Positions 7,121 to 17,040 of a stretch of DNA of 64,000 nt are shown here, piece by piece. Source of the DNA: an uncultured Clostridia bacterium. GTDB taxonomy: Bacteria; Bacillota; Clostridia; Oscillospirales; Oscillospiraceae. The stretch spans positions 1 to 64,000 of the forward strand of contig CAMUZA010000004.1 in assembly GCA_947165085.1 (NCBI GenBank). Direction: 5' to 3'. Positions within the stretch are counted from its first letter, which is position 1, and every line of letters begins with the position of its first letter. A program made the position numbers and the translations under genes. Under the pieces are notes generated by a model, which searched no databases, was not told where the DNA came from, and saw nothing but the letters and a program-made list of their open reading frames with translations.

Positions 7121-10100
7121 CTATGCCGCGACAGCGTTGGCGTTGACGCGGTCGATCGCCTTGCGGATGCCCATCCAAACGGACAGATCCGTGAAGACCT
7201 CCACGATACTGCCCTGATCGGTAAACGGCGGCTCCTGCAAAACGGACAGATCCTTCAAAACGCCGTTATGCACGATGTATTCTACGATCTGATTCACGAA
7301 ATAGATCTGTCTCGCGTCAAGATTGGCGTCGTTCAGATACTCTGCAAACGCTTCCTTCGCGGCGTTCATATCCAGTCCTACGATCTCGCGAACCAACTCG
7401 CCCAAAGGCTTCTGCCCGTACTCCGCCTCATAGTCCTGTTTCGTGCCGACCTCGCTCCAGAGGATTCCCTCAAGCACCTTTACATCGTCAGATGTCAGCG
7501 GCTGATTGCTTTTGAGCTTGGCAATGACCGCGTTGTCCTGATGCTGCCGGATATAGAATTCCGCCTTCGCCTTGTAGTTTTTCAGGTCGTCGTTTTCAAG
7601 CTCGGACTCTTTCCAGTCCATTGACAGGATATCGTCGTCAAAATTCGTGTCGTAGCGGGGGTTGTGAACAGAGATATACTTCATCAGATCGCGCAGGTTT
7701 TCCCGGATATGCTCGAACTCATTGACGCCCGCAGTGTCAAGATAATCTGTGTGGAGGATGCTTTCGATCAGATCCGACTGCGCCATAATTTCCGGGATGT
7801 TGGCGACGCCGGCGACCGCCGAAACCTTATTATATAGGTCGCGGCGATACCGTCCGTATTTCTTCCCCGCCAGATAGGCAAGCTCGATGCCATACATCAA
7901 GGCGTCAAAGCGCACCGCCTTTGCGTCGTCCTCGTCCGGAATCACGAGCGGCGCAAGCTCCTGCCCGATCGTCAGCGTGTCCTCGTAGGTCAGCGCCTGA
8001 TAATTGTCAGGATTTGAATATAACTCGACGTACTTCAAATGCTGGCGGACGGCGAAGTTTTCCTTGTTCAGTTCCCGCACCTTGCGCACCATGTCGTCGA
8101 CGAGCGACTTTCGGAACGCGATCAGATCGGTCGTCTGATACGCAAGATCCTGCAATTTGAACACGATCTGCGCTTTCAAATGGAAAATCGCGCCCTGCAA
8201 CGCCATCATATTTGCGGTCGGCTTGCCCTTGTTCATGCGGAAGAACTCAAAGTTCCCACAGAAGTCAAAAATATAGAATTTCTCCTTGTCCTTTCCGTCC
8301 AGCAGGTTTTCGCACAGACGCGTGCCGCGCCCGATCATCTGCCAGAATTTTGCCTTGCTCATGACCTTTTTGAAAAAGACAAGATTCAAGACCTCCGGCA
8401 CGTCGATGCCGGTGTCGAGCATATCCACGGAGATCGCGATCTGCGGCAGTTTTTTCGGATCGGAGAATTCGTCGATCGCGCTCTGCGCGTAGGTCATATA
8501 GTTGTCGATGACCTTTGCGAATCCGGGCAGATGCGGATACTCCTTGTTGAAGACCTCAAAAATCTTTTCCGCGTGGGAGTGGTTTTTCGCAAAAATGATC
8601 GTCTTGCCGAGCTTTGCGCCGTAGTCGATTTTCAGACCGTTCTCCATCAGAACGTGCAGGACCTCACGGATGGTATCCTCGTTGAACACCCACTCGTTGA
8701 GCGCGGAGGACGCGACGCTTTCCGGCAGCTCGCCGTTTTCGTCCTCAAACGTATCCTCGTAGGCTTCCTTATCCTCGTCCGACAGCTCGTCGTACACGAT
8801 GCCCTGCTCGATGAACTTGAGCCGCGTTTCGACCGACATGAAATCGACCAGATAGCCGTCCTTGACCGCCTGCGCCAGCTCGTAGCCGTAGGTCGGCACG
8901 CCGTTTTCCAGTTCAAAGACCTCGTAGGTGTTCTTGTCGATCTCATCCTTCGGCGTGGCGGTCAAACCGACGAGGGGCGCGTCGAAATAGTTGAAAATAT
9001 CGCGATATTTGTTATAGATCGAACGGTGCGCCTCGTCGCAAATCACGAGGTCGAAATGCCCGACGGTAAAGAGCTTGCCCTTGTCGTCCTTCGCCGTGTC
9101 GATGACGTTCATCATCGTCTGATAGGTCGAAAAGACGCAGTGTGCGGAATAATTGTCCTTTTCTTCGCAGAGATTCGTCACGGACAGGTCGGGCAGCAGA
9201 TTGACGAAGCTGCGCTTTGCCTGCGTGACGAGGGAGTTACGGTCGGCGAGGAAGAGGATATTCTTCACCCAGCCGTGCTGCAAAAGGACGTCGCAAAGCG
9301 CGATGACCGTTCTGGTCTTGCCCGAGCCGGTCGCCATGACGAGCAGCGCCTTTCTGCGGTTTTTATTGCCGAAGGCGTCGCAGACGGCCTTGATCGCGCC
9401 GTCCTGATAGTAGCGTCCGGCGATCTTCTTGTCGACCGTCACGTGCGCAATGCTCGTCCGCATCGTTTGCAGATTGAAGAGCTTTTCCAGATCACGCTTG
9501 GAATAGACGGACGCGACCTTCCGCTCCGGATAGAGGTTGTCCTGGATGAGCGTTTCAAAGCCGTTCGAGAGGAAAATGACCGGTCGGCGGTGGTACTTGC
9601 GCTCCAACAGATCGGCGTAGAGCTTCGCCTGCTGGCGGCCTTTCGCCACATCGACGCAGGTGCGTTTCGCTTCCAGCACGGCAAGCGCCCTGCCGTCGTC
9701 GCCGTAAAGGACGTAATCGGCAAAGCCGACCTCCGCGTTGTTGGGCATCCCGGGCAGCTCAACCTCGTTCAGCCAGTCCCTGCCCTCGACCCAGCCCGCG
9801 TCCTGCAGCATGAAATCGATATAGATCTTGCGCGTCTTGAACTCCGACAGGTCCAGCGGCTTCGGCACGTAGGTCTGCTGCTGCTCGGCGCGGCGCGCGG
9901 ACAGTTCCGCCTTCATCGCCTTGTTTTCTTCGATCAGGGCTTCGAGGTCGACCTCCGCGTCGGGCACGAACGCGAGTGCTTCCTCCGGCGTGAGGGTCAG
10001 AAGCGAGGGATCGAACGTGCGCTCCGTGTATTCGTCGGCGTAGAAATATGCCACCTGATCGAGGAAATAGAACAGGTTTTCAAGGCACAGCTCCGCCTGC

Positions 10101-10414
10101 TCGACCGTGATCTTCTTCCCGCCGTGCATGACAGCGTTGCCGAGCTTGCGGATGAAGTCCATGCGCTTCCACATATCCTCGCCGACGATGTCGCGGAACT
10201 TCTCGTCGTTCATCAGCGCGACGAGCGTATCCTGATACGGCGTCACAAGGTCGCGGTCCACGGAATACATCCACTTGACCGCAAACTCCATCGCCCTGCG
10301 GCAGTTGGAAACGCAGGAATCCACGTCGATATGTAGCAGATTCTCCGCCGTGATCGCCACATCGGCAAACCCGGCAAACTGCTTGTCCGATTTCAAGAAA
10401 TCAAAGTTGGTCAT
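7121..10414 (-). CDS. hsdR: Type I restriction endonuclease subunit R
   Basis: VLEAKRTCVDVAKGRQQAKLYAD nuclease region, MATGSGKTRTVIALCDVL, DEAHRSIYNKYR, SVDMLDTGIDVPEVLNLVFFK helicase motifs; start MTNFDFLKSDKQ. Confidence 0.95.
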   Translation of the reverse strand: MTNFDFLKSDKQFAGFADVAITAENLLHIDVDSCVSNCRRAMEFAVKWMYSVDRDLVTPYQDTLVALMNDEKFRDIVGEDMWKRMDFIRKLGNAVMHGGKKITVEQAELCLENLFYFLDQVAYFYADEYTERTFDPSLLTLTPEEALAFVPDAEVDLEALIEENKAMKAELSARRAEQQQTYVPKPLDLSEFKTRKIYIDFMLQDAGWVEGRDWLNEVELPGMPNNAEVGFADYVLYGDDGRALAVLEAKRTCVDVAKGRQQAKLYADLLERKYHRRPVIFLSNGFETLIQDNLYPERKVASVYSKRDLEKLFNLQTMRTSIAHVTVDKKIAGRYYQDGAIKAVCDAFGNKNRRKALLVMATGSGKTRTVIALCDVLLQHGWVKNILFLADRNSLVTQAKRSFVNLLPDLSVTNLCEEKDNYSAHCVFSTYQTMMNVIDTAKDDKGKLFTVGHFDLVICDEAHRSIYNKYRDIFNYFDAPLVGLTATPKDEIDKNTYEVFELENGVPTYGYELAQAVKDGYLVDFMSVETRLKFIEQGIVYDELSDEDKEAYEDTFEDENGELPESVASSALNEWVFNEDTIREVLHVLMENGLKIDYGAKLGKTIIFAKNHSHAEKIFEVFNKEYPHLPGFAKVIDNYMTYAQSAIDEFSDPKKLPQIAISVDMLDTGIDVPEVLNLVFFKKVMSKAKFWQMIGRGTRLCENLLDGKDKEKFYIFDFCGNFEFFRMNKGKPTANMMALQGAIFHLKAQIVFKLQDLAYQTTDLIAFRKSLVDDMVRKVRELNKENFAVRQHLKYVELYSNPDNYQALTYEDTLTIGQELAPLVIPDEDDAKAVRFDALMYGIELAYLAGKKYGRYRRDLYNKVSAVAGVANIPEIMAQSDLIESILHTDYLDTAGVNEFEHIRENLRDLMKYISVHNPRYDTNFDDDILSMDWKESELENDDLKNYKAKAEFYIRQHQDNAVIAKLKSNQPLTSDDVKVLEGILWSEVGTKQDYEAEYGQKPLGELVREIVGLDMNAAKEAFAEYLNDANLDARQIYFVNQIVEYIVHNGVLKDLSVLQEPPFTDQGSIVEVFTDLSVWMGIRKAIDRVNANAVAA

Positions 10415-10432
10415 AATTATCACCTACTGTCA

Positions 10433-11083
10433 TTATCTCGGTTCGTAATTACGATTATCTTCTCTAGTTTCGTATTCCTCTCTGGTCAGTACGAATTCGT
10501 ATGCAAAATCTCGTCCGTCGCAGCCAATTATCGAGCACTCCTTGTATATCACAAAGCCACACGCGCTGCAAATAAGATCAAGTAACCTTAATACGCCTCT
10601 GAATCGACAACTCATATAGTCTTTTGTAAACATTGATGCTAACGAATCTTTCGACGTCCCCTCAGGCATCCGTACATCATCTCTAACGCAACTACCTTCT
10701 TGCAGTTCATTGCTTTTGAAATGAGTAATATCGTTTCTCAGCTTTATAATACTTTTAGTTTCACCATAAGAATGATCGCCTTTTATTCTGTTAATTTCAA
10801 TATGGCGCATTGCACAGATAAGCTGTAGTTTTACATCGTGTGATGTCTTTAGTATCTCTGTATCCAAACACCCAAGTTTCCGGAGAATGGAATTCAGTGC
10901 CGTCTCATACAGATTTACGATAAAAACCGCCGCTATACTTCCATGGTACAGGTTCTTTTCAAACTGCTCGGTGTCTATGCTATTCAGTTCGTCTCCTGTT
11001 GAATTATTATCAGTCATTTTATTGATCTCGTCTTCAATAATTGACAACGAGACTTTTTCGAAATTCAGAAAGAATCCAACCAC
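10433..11083 (-). CDS. Uncharacterized protein with a HEPN-like RNDITH (R-X4-H) motif
   Basis: Open frame inside hsd operon; ...IIKLRNDITHFKSN... Confidence 0.6.
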   Translation of the reverse strand: MVGFFLNFEKVSLSIIEDEINKMTDNNSTGDELNSIDTEQFEKNLYHGSIAAVFIVNLYETALNSILRKLGCLDTEILKTSHDVKLQLICAMRHIEINRIKGDHSYGETKSIIKLRNDITHFKSNELQEGSCVRDDVRMPEGTSKDSLASMFTKDYMSCRFRGVLRLLDLICSACGFVIYKECSIIGCDGRDFAYEFVLTREEYETREDNRNYEPR

Positions 11084-11202
11084 AATTGTGCCACTCCTCT
11101 CACTGATTGCTTTCCATTTTATCCTTCAGCAATTATTCTCAGCTCTTTGGGGAAACATGCTTTTCATAAAGAAGCACTCCACGCGCATCAGACACAATGC
11201 TT

Positions 11203-11862
11203 TTAGTATTTTATCAACCCCAAGTGCTTGTTTATATCAACATGCAGTCCGTCTGTCATTGTATTCCAACACTCAAAAAAGAAAACTTGGTCAGAAAGGA
11301 TTTTCTTTTTTGCCATTTTTTCGAGTTTTGGCGGAAGCTCGCCGGCAATCACTTTCCCGTCTGAAATGCGTACTGACGCATCATATTTATGTCCTATATC
11401 TCGGACATGAATGTGCGGTTCATTGTGTTTCCCTGCTTCATGTGAATAAACACTATAACGCAAAGGATATTCGCTCGCCACTTCGCCAGCATCATGCGAA
11501 ACAAGGATTGAAAGGGTGATTTCCCCCGTCATTTTGCGATCCAAGTACTTCTTTAGCAAAAGTGCAAGATTTACACTATATTTCGGATAATATCGTTCAC
11601 CATTTGCGTAAAACGCAAAATCAGTATTTACTGGACGAAATTCAGGATTTCCCCAAACATCTCTTTTAGCTGCACAGATTAAACTGTTTACAGTTGTACT
11701 TTCGTCATACTCAAACTCAAATGATGTATTTCTTTTATCGCGTAATGGCTTCATTATTTCTGGACCGGCTATACCAAACGCATACGGTTCGTCGAAATAT
11801 TGATCGCATAGTTTCTCTTCCACATAGGAGTGAATATCATATTTAACTGAAATACTTCTCAT
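11203..11862 (-). CDS. Uncharacterized protein with DUF4160-like C-terminus
   Basis: YSHEAGKHNEPHIHVRDIGHKYDASVRISDGKVIAGELPPK. Confidence 0.6.
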   Translation of the reverse strand: MRSISVKYDIHSYVEEKLCDQYFDEPYAFGIAGPEIMKPLRDKRNTSFEFEYDESTTVNSLICAAKRDVWGNPEFRPVNTDFAFYANGERYYPKYSVNLALLLKKYLDRKMTGEITLSILVSHDAGEVASEYPLRYSVYSHEAGKHNEPHIHVRDIGHKYDASVRISDGKVIAGELPPKLEKMAKKKILSDQVFFFECWNTMTDGLHVDINKHLGLIKY

Positions 11863-11958
11863 TTACATCACATCCATGTTTCATATTCTGTTATATCATA
11901 TCTGCCTTGCTTAATGAGTCCAGTGTTAATGATGAATAGCAATTTTGCAAATTGTTCT

Positions 11959-12945
11959 CTAAAACCGAACTGGTAATGTTGATTTAGTTACGCTGCACTT
12001 CGCGAAACCTCGGGACTTCAAAAATGCTTTTGTCGTAGATTCAGCGTACTTTTCAGAAACATAAGGACTAATCATTACGTTTAATAGATTGTCATTCCCA
12101 TTCTTTATTTCACATTCGATGTATGGAACAACAACTCCGTTTCTCATTTGGAACGATGCCTTCGGAAGCTCTTGATGTACTTGATCTGGTATTGTGTGAG
12201 GCAGATAAATCAAGAATCTGTACTCTTGTTCTGATGAAAAGCACTCGTGCTTGAACTGGTATTGAAAGCACTCCAGATGAGATTGCAGAATTCTTTTTGC
12301 CATGTCCATTGGGTCGTTGACTTCCTTATCATTTAGAAACGCAGAATACACCCTCACAATCTTTTCTGATAGGAGTGCAATTTTTTCTTCTGTGTTATAG
12401 ATAACTTTGCAGCTTGTCATGTGAGAGATTACTCCATTTAGGTCAGCCGTTGCTTCTTTGAAAAACATATCCCGACTTAATCCTAAAGCATACCCACCGT
12501 CACTTTTAGAATAATACCGCCACATGTCCAAAGAATCTTCTTTCATCGAAAAGCAGCATATATAGACATCACATTTTACTTCATCAAACAGAACTAATGG
12601 GATATTGCCAGAATCAGGGTCTGGGATTCTATATTTAATCCTTCGGAACTCAGGCACTCCCACGTCCTTTATCACTCGATAGAAAGCATCGTCAATTCTT
12701 TTTGTCGTCCAGAGTCTCGAACATGTTTCACGATAGCATTGTAACACATCGTCGCCTTCAGAAAAATCATTGAGGCAACCGCTTTGGGTGAAGAATAATG
12801 CCAGCTTTCCATTTTCTCGAATTATCCCATTTAAACCTTTCGCAGAGGTATAATGCCACAATTTTTCTGGATAGATATGCTCGCCAAAAAAATCGCCACG
12901 CAACTGTCTAAATGATAATACGCCTTCATTGCTTTCTTCCATCAT
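11959..12945 (-). CDS. DUF2971 domain protein
   Basis: LWHYTSAKGLNGIIRENGKLALFFTQSGCLNDFSEG; CCFSMKEDSLDMWRYYSKSDGGYALG. Confidence 0.75.
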   Translation of the reverse strand: MMEESNEGVLSFRQLRGDFFGEHIYPEKLWHYTSAKGLNGIIRENGKLALFFTQSGCLNDFSEGDDVLQCYRETCSRLWTTKRIDDAFYRVIKDVGVPEFRRIKYRIPDPDSGNIPLVLFDEVKCDVYICCFSMKEDSLDMWRYYSKSDGGYALGLSRDMFFKEATADLNGVISHMTSCKVIYNTEEKIALLSEKIVRVYSAFLNDKEVNDPMDMAKRILQSHLECFQYQFKHECFSSEQEYRFLIYLPHTIPDQVHQELPKASFQMRNGVVVPYIECEIKNGNDNLLNVMISPYVSEKYAESTTKAFLKSRGFAKCSVTKSTLPVRF

Positions 12946-13128
12946 TTACCATCCCACCAGTCAATTATTTATTTTCCGTCACATCTTTTCTGTTTCCCAT
13001 ATCCAATTCGTCATTAATATGCCAAATATGCATTCTTCAAATCTTCATTGGAAAACTATCGAACTGTTTGACCGTTTTTCATAAAATCAAAATTGGGCAC
13101 ATTATATCTCTATAGAGTTTTGGTGCTA

Positions 13129-13731
13129 TCATTCATTTTGATCTTTATCTCTATCTTCAACTATGATTTCTTTTAATTTCGCTAAATGATTCTTCTCGTA
13201 GCATTCTGGCCAGCACTTGAGATACACGTCAATAGCGCGAATAATGCTTTCCTTATCAGATACGGCCAGCACTGCACTTTTATGTGAATTGAACTGCTCT
13301 TTTAAAAAGCGTACATATAATTTGTTTATCTCTTTATTCTGCTCGAATTGTTTTTCCGTCCCTTTTTTTGTGATATGAAGTACCTCCGACTCGGCTTTAC
13401 TGAATCTTTGAAATGCTTCTTCAATTACAGTATAAATATGTTCTACTTTCTTATCTGTCAGAACTATTTCATCATTAGATGCCAATACAACTGCGAATAT
13501 AAGATTTGAAGCAGCTGAAATGTATTCAGAATAGTGATTTTTATATTCCACTTTATATTGTGCAAATGTACTTATAATAGCAACGATAAAACTACATGCA
13601 GCACCAATAGAGAATTCTTGGATAATATGGGAATGTTGAAATTCATTAAATTCAAGTATAATAGCAATAGAAATGCAAACAAAACAGCATGCGACACAAG
13701 TTTTTATTATTCTTATTAATGGTTTTAACAC
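13129..13731 (-). CDS. Two-TM membrane protein with helical cytosolic domain, unknown function
   Basis: Two hydrophobic segments near the N-terminus; in the hsd gene series. Confidence 0.6.
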   Translation of the reverse strand: MLKPLIRIIKTCVACCFVCISIAIILEFNEFQHSHIIQEFSIGAACSFIVAIISTFAQYKVEYKNHYSEYISAASNLIFAVVLASNDEIVLTDKKVEHIYTVIEEAFQRFSKAESEVLHITKKGTEKQFEQNKEINKLYVRFLKEQFNSHKSAVLAVSDKESIIRAIDVYLKCWPECYEKNHLAKLKEIIVEDRDKDQNE

Positions 13732-13740
13732 TTTATCACC

Positions 13741-14883
13741 TCATCTGAAATACTGCTGCATTAAGCTGTCAAACAGTAATTGGGCTTTTTCAAGCGCTTT
13801 TTGCACGGCAAATTTTGATTTGTCGACCTGAGACACAAAGGCAGCAAACTCATCCTGAAGTTGGATCGGAGGAAGCGGTGTCCTGAATCCTGCAACTTCT
13901 TTGCGGTTCACCTTTGGTAAGTTCGTCCTATTGCAAAACTGAAGGATGTAATCCAGGAAGAATGTTGATCTCATATTATAAGCAAGGAATATCCGATTGC
14001 ACTTCCCAGAAATAGGCAATATTGGATAGGCGTCTGCTGAACATAAGCCATCAAAATCAGGCAATGCAACCTTGTTAAGATTTGGCCTTATTTTGCTGTA
14101 AATTATATGGGCTGGGGTAAAAACATACTTGCCGCTGATAACTCCATCCTCGGCTACTGTCCTATAACCTTTAAGGATTCCGGTGTCCTTTTCTATGCTG
14201 TCAATCCCGATATGAGGATAATCTGCGTATCTCTCATAATCTGTAGTCATATTGCCATCAATAATGGCAATCTCGTCAAAGCCAGCAAGTGGCCATCCCT
14301 TTGTGTTCGCTTTGAAGTCCCCAAACATCTCGACAAATCGGGCTTTGATGAGGTCATCGAGAGCTTTAAGTTCTTGCCTGCGAGAAGCAATTATACCATA
14401 CACATTATCAAGAATAGTTGTAATCTTCTTCTGCTCATCCAACGGAAACAACGGTATTTCGTACTCCTTGAGCCATTCCGTACTCATGTTTTTTTGAGCA
14501 ACGCCTTTAGACGACTGTATGCACTGGTTTTCGAAGAAATCGCTATTCAAAATGTAGAACAAAAACCGCTTTGAAATCAGTTTCGTTTTCAGTCTTAAAC
14601 AGGCAACTCGTTGATTCAATGCAGCCGGAAGAAATTGTTTTTCCAAAAATGCGACTCTACCAACATTGCCAGTTAGTGACATCAGTAAATCTCCTTCCTC
14701 CAGCATATACTTCTCTAATCCGCTTGAATCCACAGGATAAAACGCTGGAGTACTGTCCTCAATAAACCCTTTTTGTACATTTGCTATTCTAATAACACGG
14801 ATGCCTGTAGTGGTATAGTTTTCGCTTTTGAACGCATAACCATTCAGTATTTCGCAAGCATCTCCGATTTTGATTTTATTCAT
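13741..14883 (-). CDS. hsdS: Type I restriction-modification specificity subunit
   Basis: Two TRD-like halves, ...LPLDEQKKITTILDNVYGIIASRRQELKALDDLIKARFVEMFGD... Confidence 0.95.
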   Translation of the reverse strand: MNKIKIGDACEILNGYAFKSENYTTTGIRVIRIANVQKGFIEDSTPAFYPVDSSGLEKYMLEEGDLLMSLTGNVGRVAFLEKQFLPAALNQRVACLRLKTKLISKRFLFYILNSDFFENQCIQSSKGVAQKNMSTEWLKEYEIPLFPLDEQKKITTILDNVYGIIASRRQELKALDDLIKARFVEMFGDFKANTKGWPLAGFDEIAIIDGNMTTDYERYADYPHIGIDSIEKDTGILKGYRTVAEDGVISGKYVFTPAHIIYSKIRPNLNKVALPDFDGLCSADAYPILPISGKCNRIFLAYNMRSTFFLDYILQFCNRTNLPKVNRKEVAGFRTPLPPIQLQDEFAAFVSQVDKSKFAVQKALEKAQLLFDSLMQQYFR

Positions 14884-14915
14884 CAGCCATCCCCTACAAA
14901 TCCGTATTTGTTTTA

Positions 14916-15446
14916 TTAGGTACCCTTTGAAAGGGCAATGATTGCAACAACCAACGCTGCAGCACTTACAAGTCCCGAAAAAACGTTGATTAAAAAGTAT
15001 TTATCCTTTTCATGTTCAACGTCATTTGCTGCACCCCAGAGAAATAGCAAGCATAAGAATGCAGCAACCGTTATCATTAACACAACGACTATTAAAACTA
15101 TATTGCAGGCAATTTGCCACCCTTGCCAGCCGCTGTCTATGTAGTTTTTTATGGCAAACACATCAATCGTTACCACGGTCACAGTGCCAAGAAGCGCCAA
15201 CAATCTGAATACCATACTGACAATTATTGCTAACGACGCAGAAAGATATCTTCCGTCCTTGCTTTCTTTACCCTTTATGATTCTCCATATTGCCGTGGGA
15301 ACACTCGTTTTTTCTTTTGGCTCGTCCTTTTCTTGCTTCGCTTTCTCCTGCGCCTTGACGATTGCGTCAGCAAGTTTTTCATAGTCGATTTCAAGATTAA
15401 GTTGATTAATCCTATTGATAGTTGAAGGTTGCTGCTTTTTACTCAT
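14916..15446 (-). CDS. Multi-TM membrane protein, unknown function, between hsdM and hsdS
   Basis: About four hydrophobic segments; 5' end overlaps hsdM 3' end by 8 nt. Confidence 0.65.
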   Translation of the reverse strand: MSKKQQPSTINRINQLNLEIDYEKLADAIVKAQEKAKQEKDEPKEKTSVPTAIWRIIKGKESKDGRYLSASLAIIVSMVFRLLALLGTVTVVTIDVFAIKNYIDSGWQGWQIACNIVLIVVVLMITVAAFLCLLFLWGAANDVEHEKDKYFLINVFSGLVSAAALVVAIIALSKGT

Positions 15447-17037
15447 TCAGCATCGCCTCCAGCTCATCCATTGCCATTTTGATCTCGCTTTCGAGCTTGC
15501 GCAGCTCCGCCATGATCTCGCTCGTGGGCGGGTATTCGACGGGCTTGTACTCCGTCTGCTTGTACTTGTTGATGCTCAGGTCGTAGTCGTTGCCGACGAT
15601 CTCCTCCTTCGGCACGAAGAAGGATTTGTCCGTGCGCTTGCGAGCGGATTCGTCATAGCCTCCCTCATTGAGGGAGGGGGACCGCGAAGCGGTGGAAGGA
15701 GTTACTCCCTCAGTCTCGCTGCGCTCGACAGCTCCCTCGGAGAGGGAGCCGCGGATGGAGCGGAATCTTGCGACAATATCCGGGATATCGTTCTCCGCGA
15801 TGGGCGAACGCTTGTCGTCCAGCGAATAGCCGTCCGCCTGCATATCATAGAACCAGACCTTGTCCGTTCCGCCGTGCCCGGTCTTGGTGAAGATCAGGAT
15901 GCCGGTGGAAACGCCGGCGTAGGGCTTGAACACGCCGGATGGCATGGAGATCACCGCCTCGAGGCGGTTATCCTCAATCAACGCTTTGCGGATCGCCTTG
16001 TGCGCCGTCGATGAGCCGAACAGCACGCCGTCGGGTACGATGCACGCGCACCGACCGCCGACGCGCAGCATACGGAGGAACAGCGCAAGGAACAGCAGCT
16101 CCGTCTTCTTGGTCTTGCAAACCTTCAAAAGATCGGTCGAGACCGTGTCCGCGTCCAGACTGCCCTTAAACGGCGGATTGGCGAGGATCAGGCTGTACTT
16201 CTCCTTGTCCGGATTCTGATCGGATAGACTGTCGCGGTACTCAATAAACGGATTGTCGATCCCGTGCGTCATCATGTTCATCGCGCCGATGCGGAGCATC
16301 GTTCGGTCCATATCGTAGCCGTGGAACATGTGATTCATGAAGTGGTCTTTCTTGACCCGGTTGAAGAAGATTTCTTCCTTCCGGCGCTCTTTCAGATATT
16401 CGCCCGCCGTCACGAGGAAGCCCGACGTTCCGCACGCCGGATCGCAGATCACGTCGTCCGCCTTCGGGTCCATCAGCTCCACCATCATCCGAATGATGTG
16501 GCGCGGCGTGCGGAACTGCCCGTTGACGCCCGCCGTCGCAATCTTCGCAAGCAGGTATTCGTACACGTCGCCGCGCACGTCGCCCGACTGCGTTTCGTTC
16601 ATCAGTTTGTAGATCTCGTCCAGCGCGTCCACGACCTTGGAGAGCATCAGCGGCGTCGGCAGTTTGAAGATCGCGTCGTCCATATACTTGGAATAGGCGC
16701 TGTTCTTGTCGCCGTGCAGATTCTTGATGAACGGGAAGACCAGTTCCTGCACGACAGAGTACATCTTCCCTGCCGGGAAGTCGTGGAATACCGACCACTT
16801 GAGCTGCTGCCCGTCGACCTTGCGGTCGCCGACCTGCACTTCACCGGTAAAAACGCTCTTGTACGGCAGGCCGAGCATGGCGCTTTCCTTCGCGCGCAGA
16901 TTGTCGCTGTCGTCCAGATCGCGGATAAACATCAGGTAGGTGATCTGCTCGATCACGTCCAGCGGATTCGTCAACCCGCCCGTCCAGAAAATCTCCCACA
17001 GGCTGTCGATTCGATTCTTCAATTCCCCAGTAATCAT
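15439..17037 (-). CDS. hsdM: Type I restriction-modification methyltransferase subunit
   Basis: ADDVICDPACGTSGFLVTAGEYL and SLILANPPFKGS motifs. Confidence 0.95.
   Translation of the reverse strand: MITGELKNRIDSLWEIFWTGGLTNPLDVIEQITYLMFIRDLDDSDNLRAKESAMLGLPYKSVFTGEVQVGDRKVDGQQLKWSVFHDFPAGKMYSVVQELVFPFIKNLHGDKNSAYSKYMDDAIFKLPTPLMLSKVVDALDEIYKLMNETQSGDVRGDVYEYLLAKIATAGVNGQFRTPRHIIRMMVELMDPKADDVICDPACGTSGFLVTAGEYLKERRKEEIFFNRVKKDHFMNHMFHGYDMDRTMLRIGAMNMMTHGIDNPFIEYRDSLSDQNPDKEKYSLILANPPFKGSLDADTVSTDLLKVCKTKKTELLFLALFLRMLRVGGRCACIVPDGVLFGSSTAHKAIRKALIEDNRLEAVISMPSGVFKPYAGVSTGILIFTKTGHGGTDKVWFYDMQADGYSLDDKRSPIAENDIPDIVARFRSIRGSLSEGAVERSETEGVTPSTASRSPSLNEGGYDESARKRTDKSFFVPKEEIVGNDYDLSINKYKQTEYKPVEYPPTSEIMAELRKLESEIKMAMDELEAMLNE
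15658..15750. repeat. Palindrome-rich dispersed repeat inside hsdM
   Basis: CCTCCCTCattGAGGGAGG, ACCGCgaaGCGGT, CTCCCTCggaGAGGGAG; encodes SLSEGAVERSETEGVTPSTASRSPSLNEGG in frame. Confidence 0.75.
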
Positions 17038-17040
17038 TGC

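Noticed and set aside
8039-10336. 765-aa plus-strand ORF
   Set aside because: Antisense shadow of hsdR; low-complexity V/D/H/L composition and no recognisable domain
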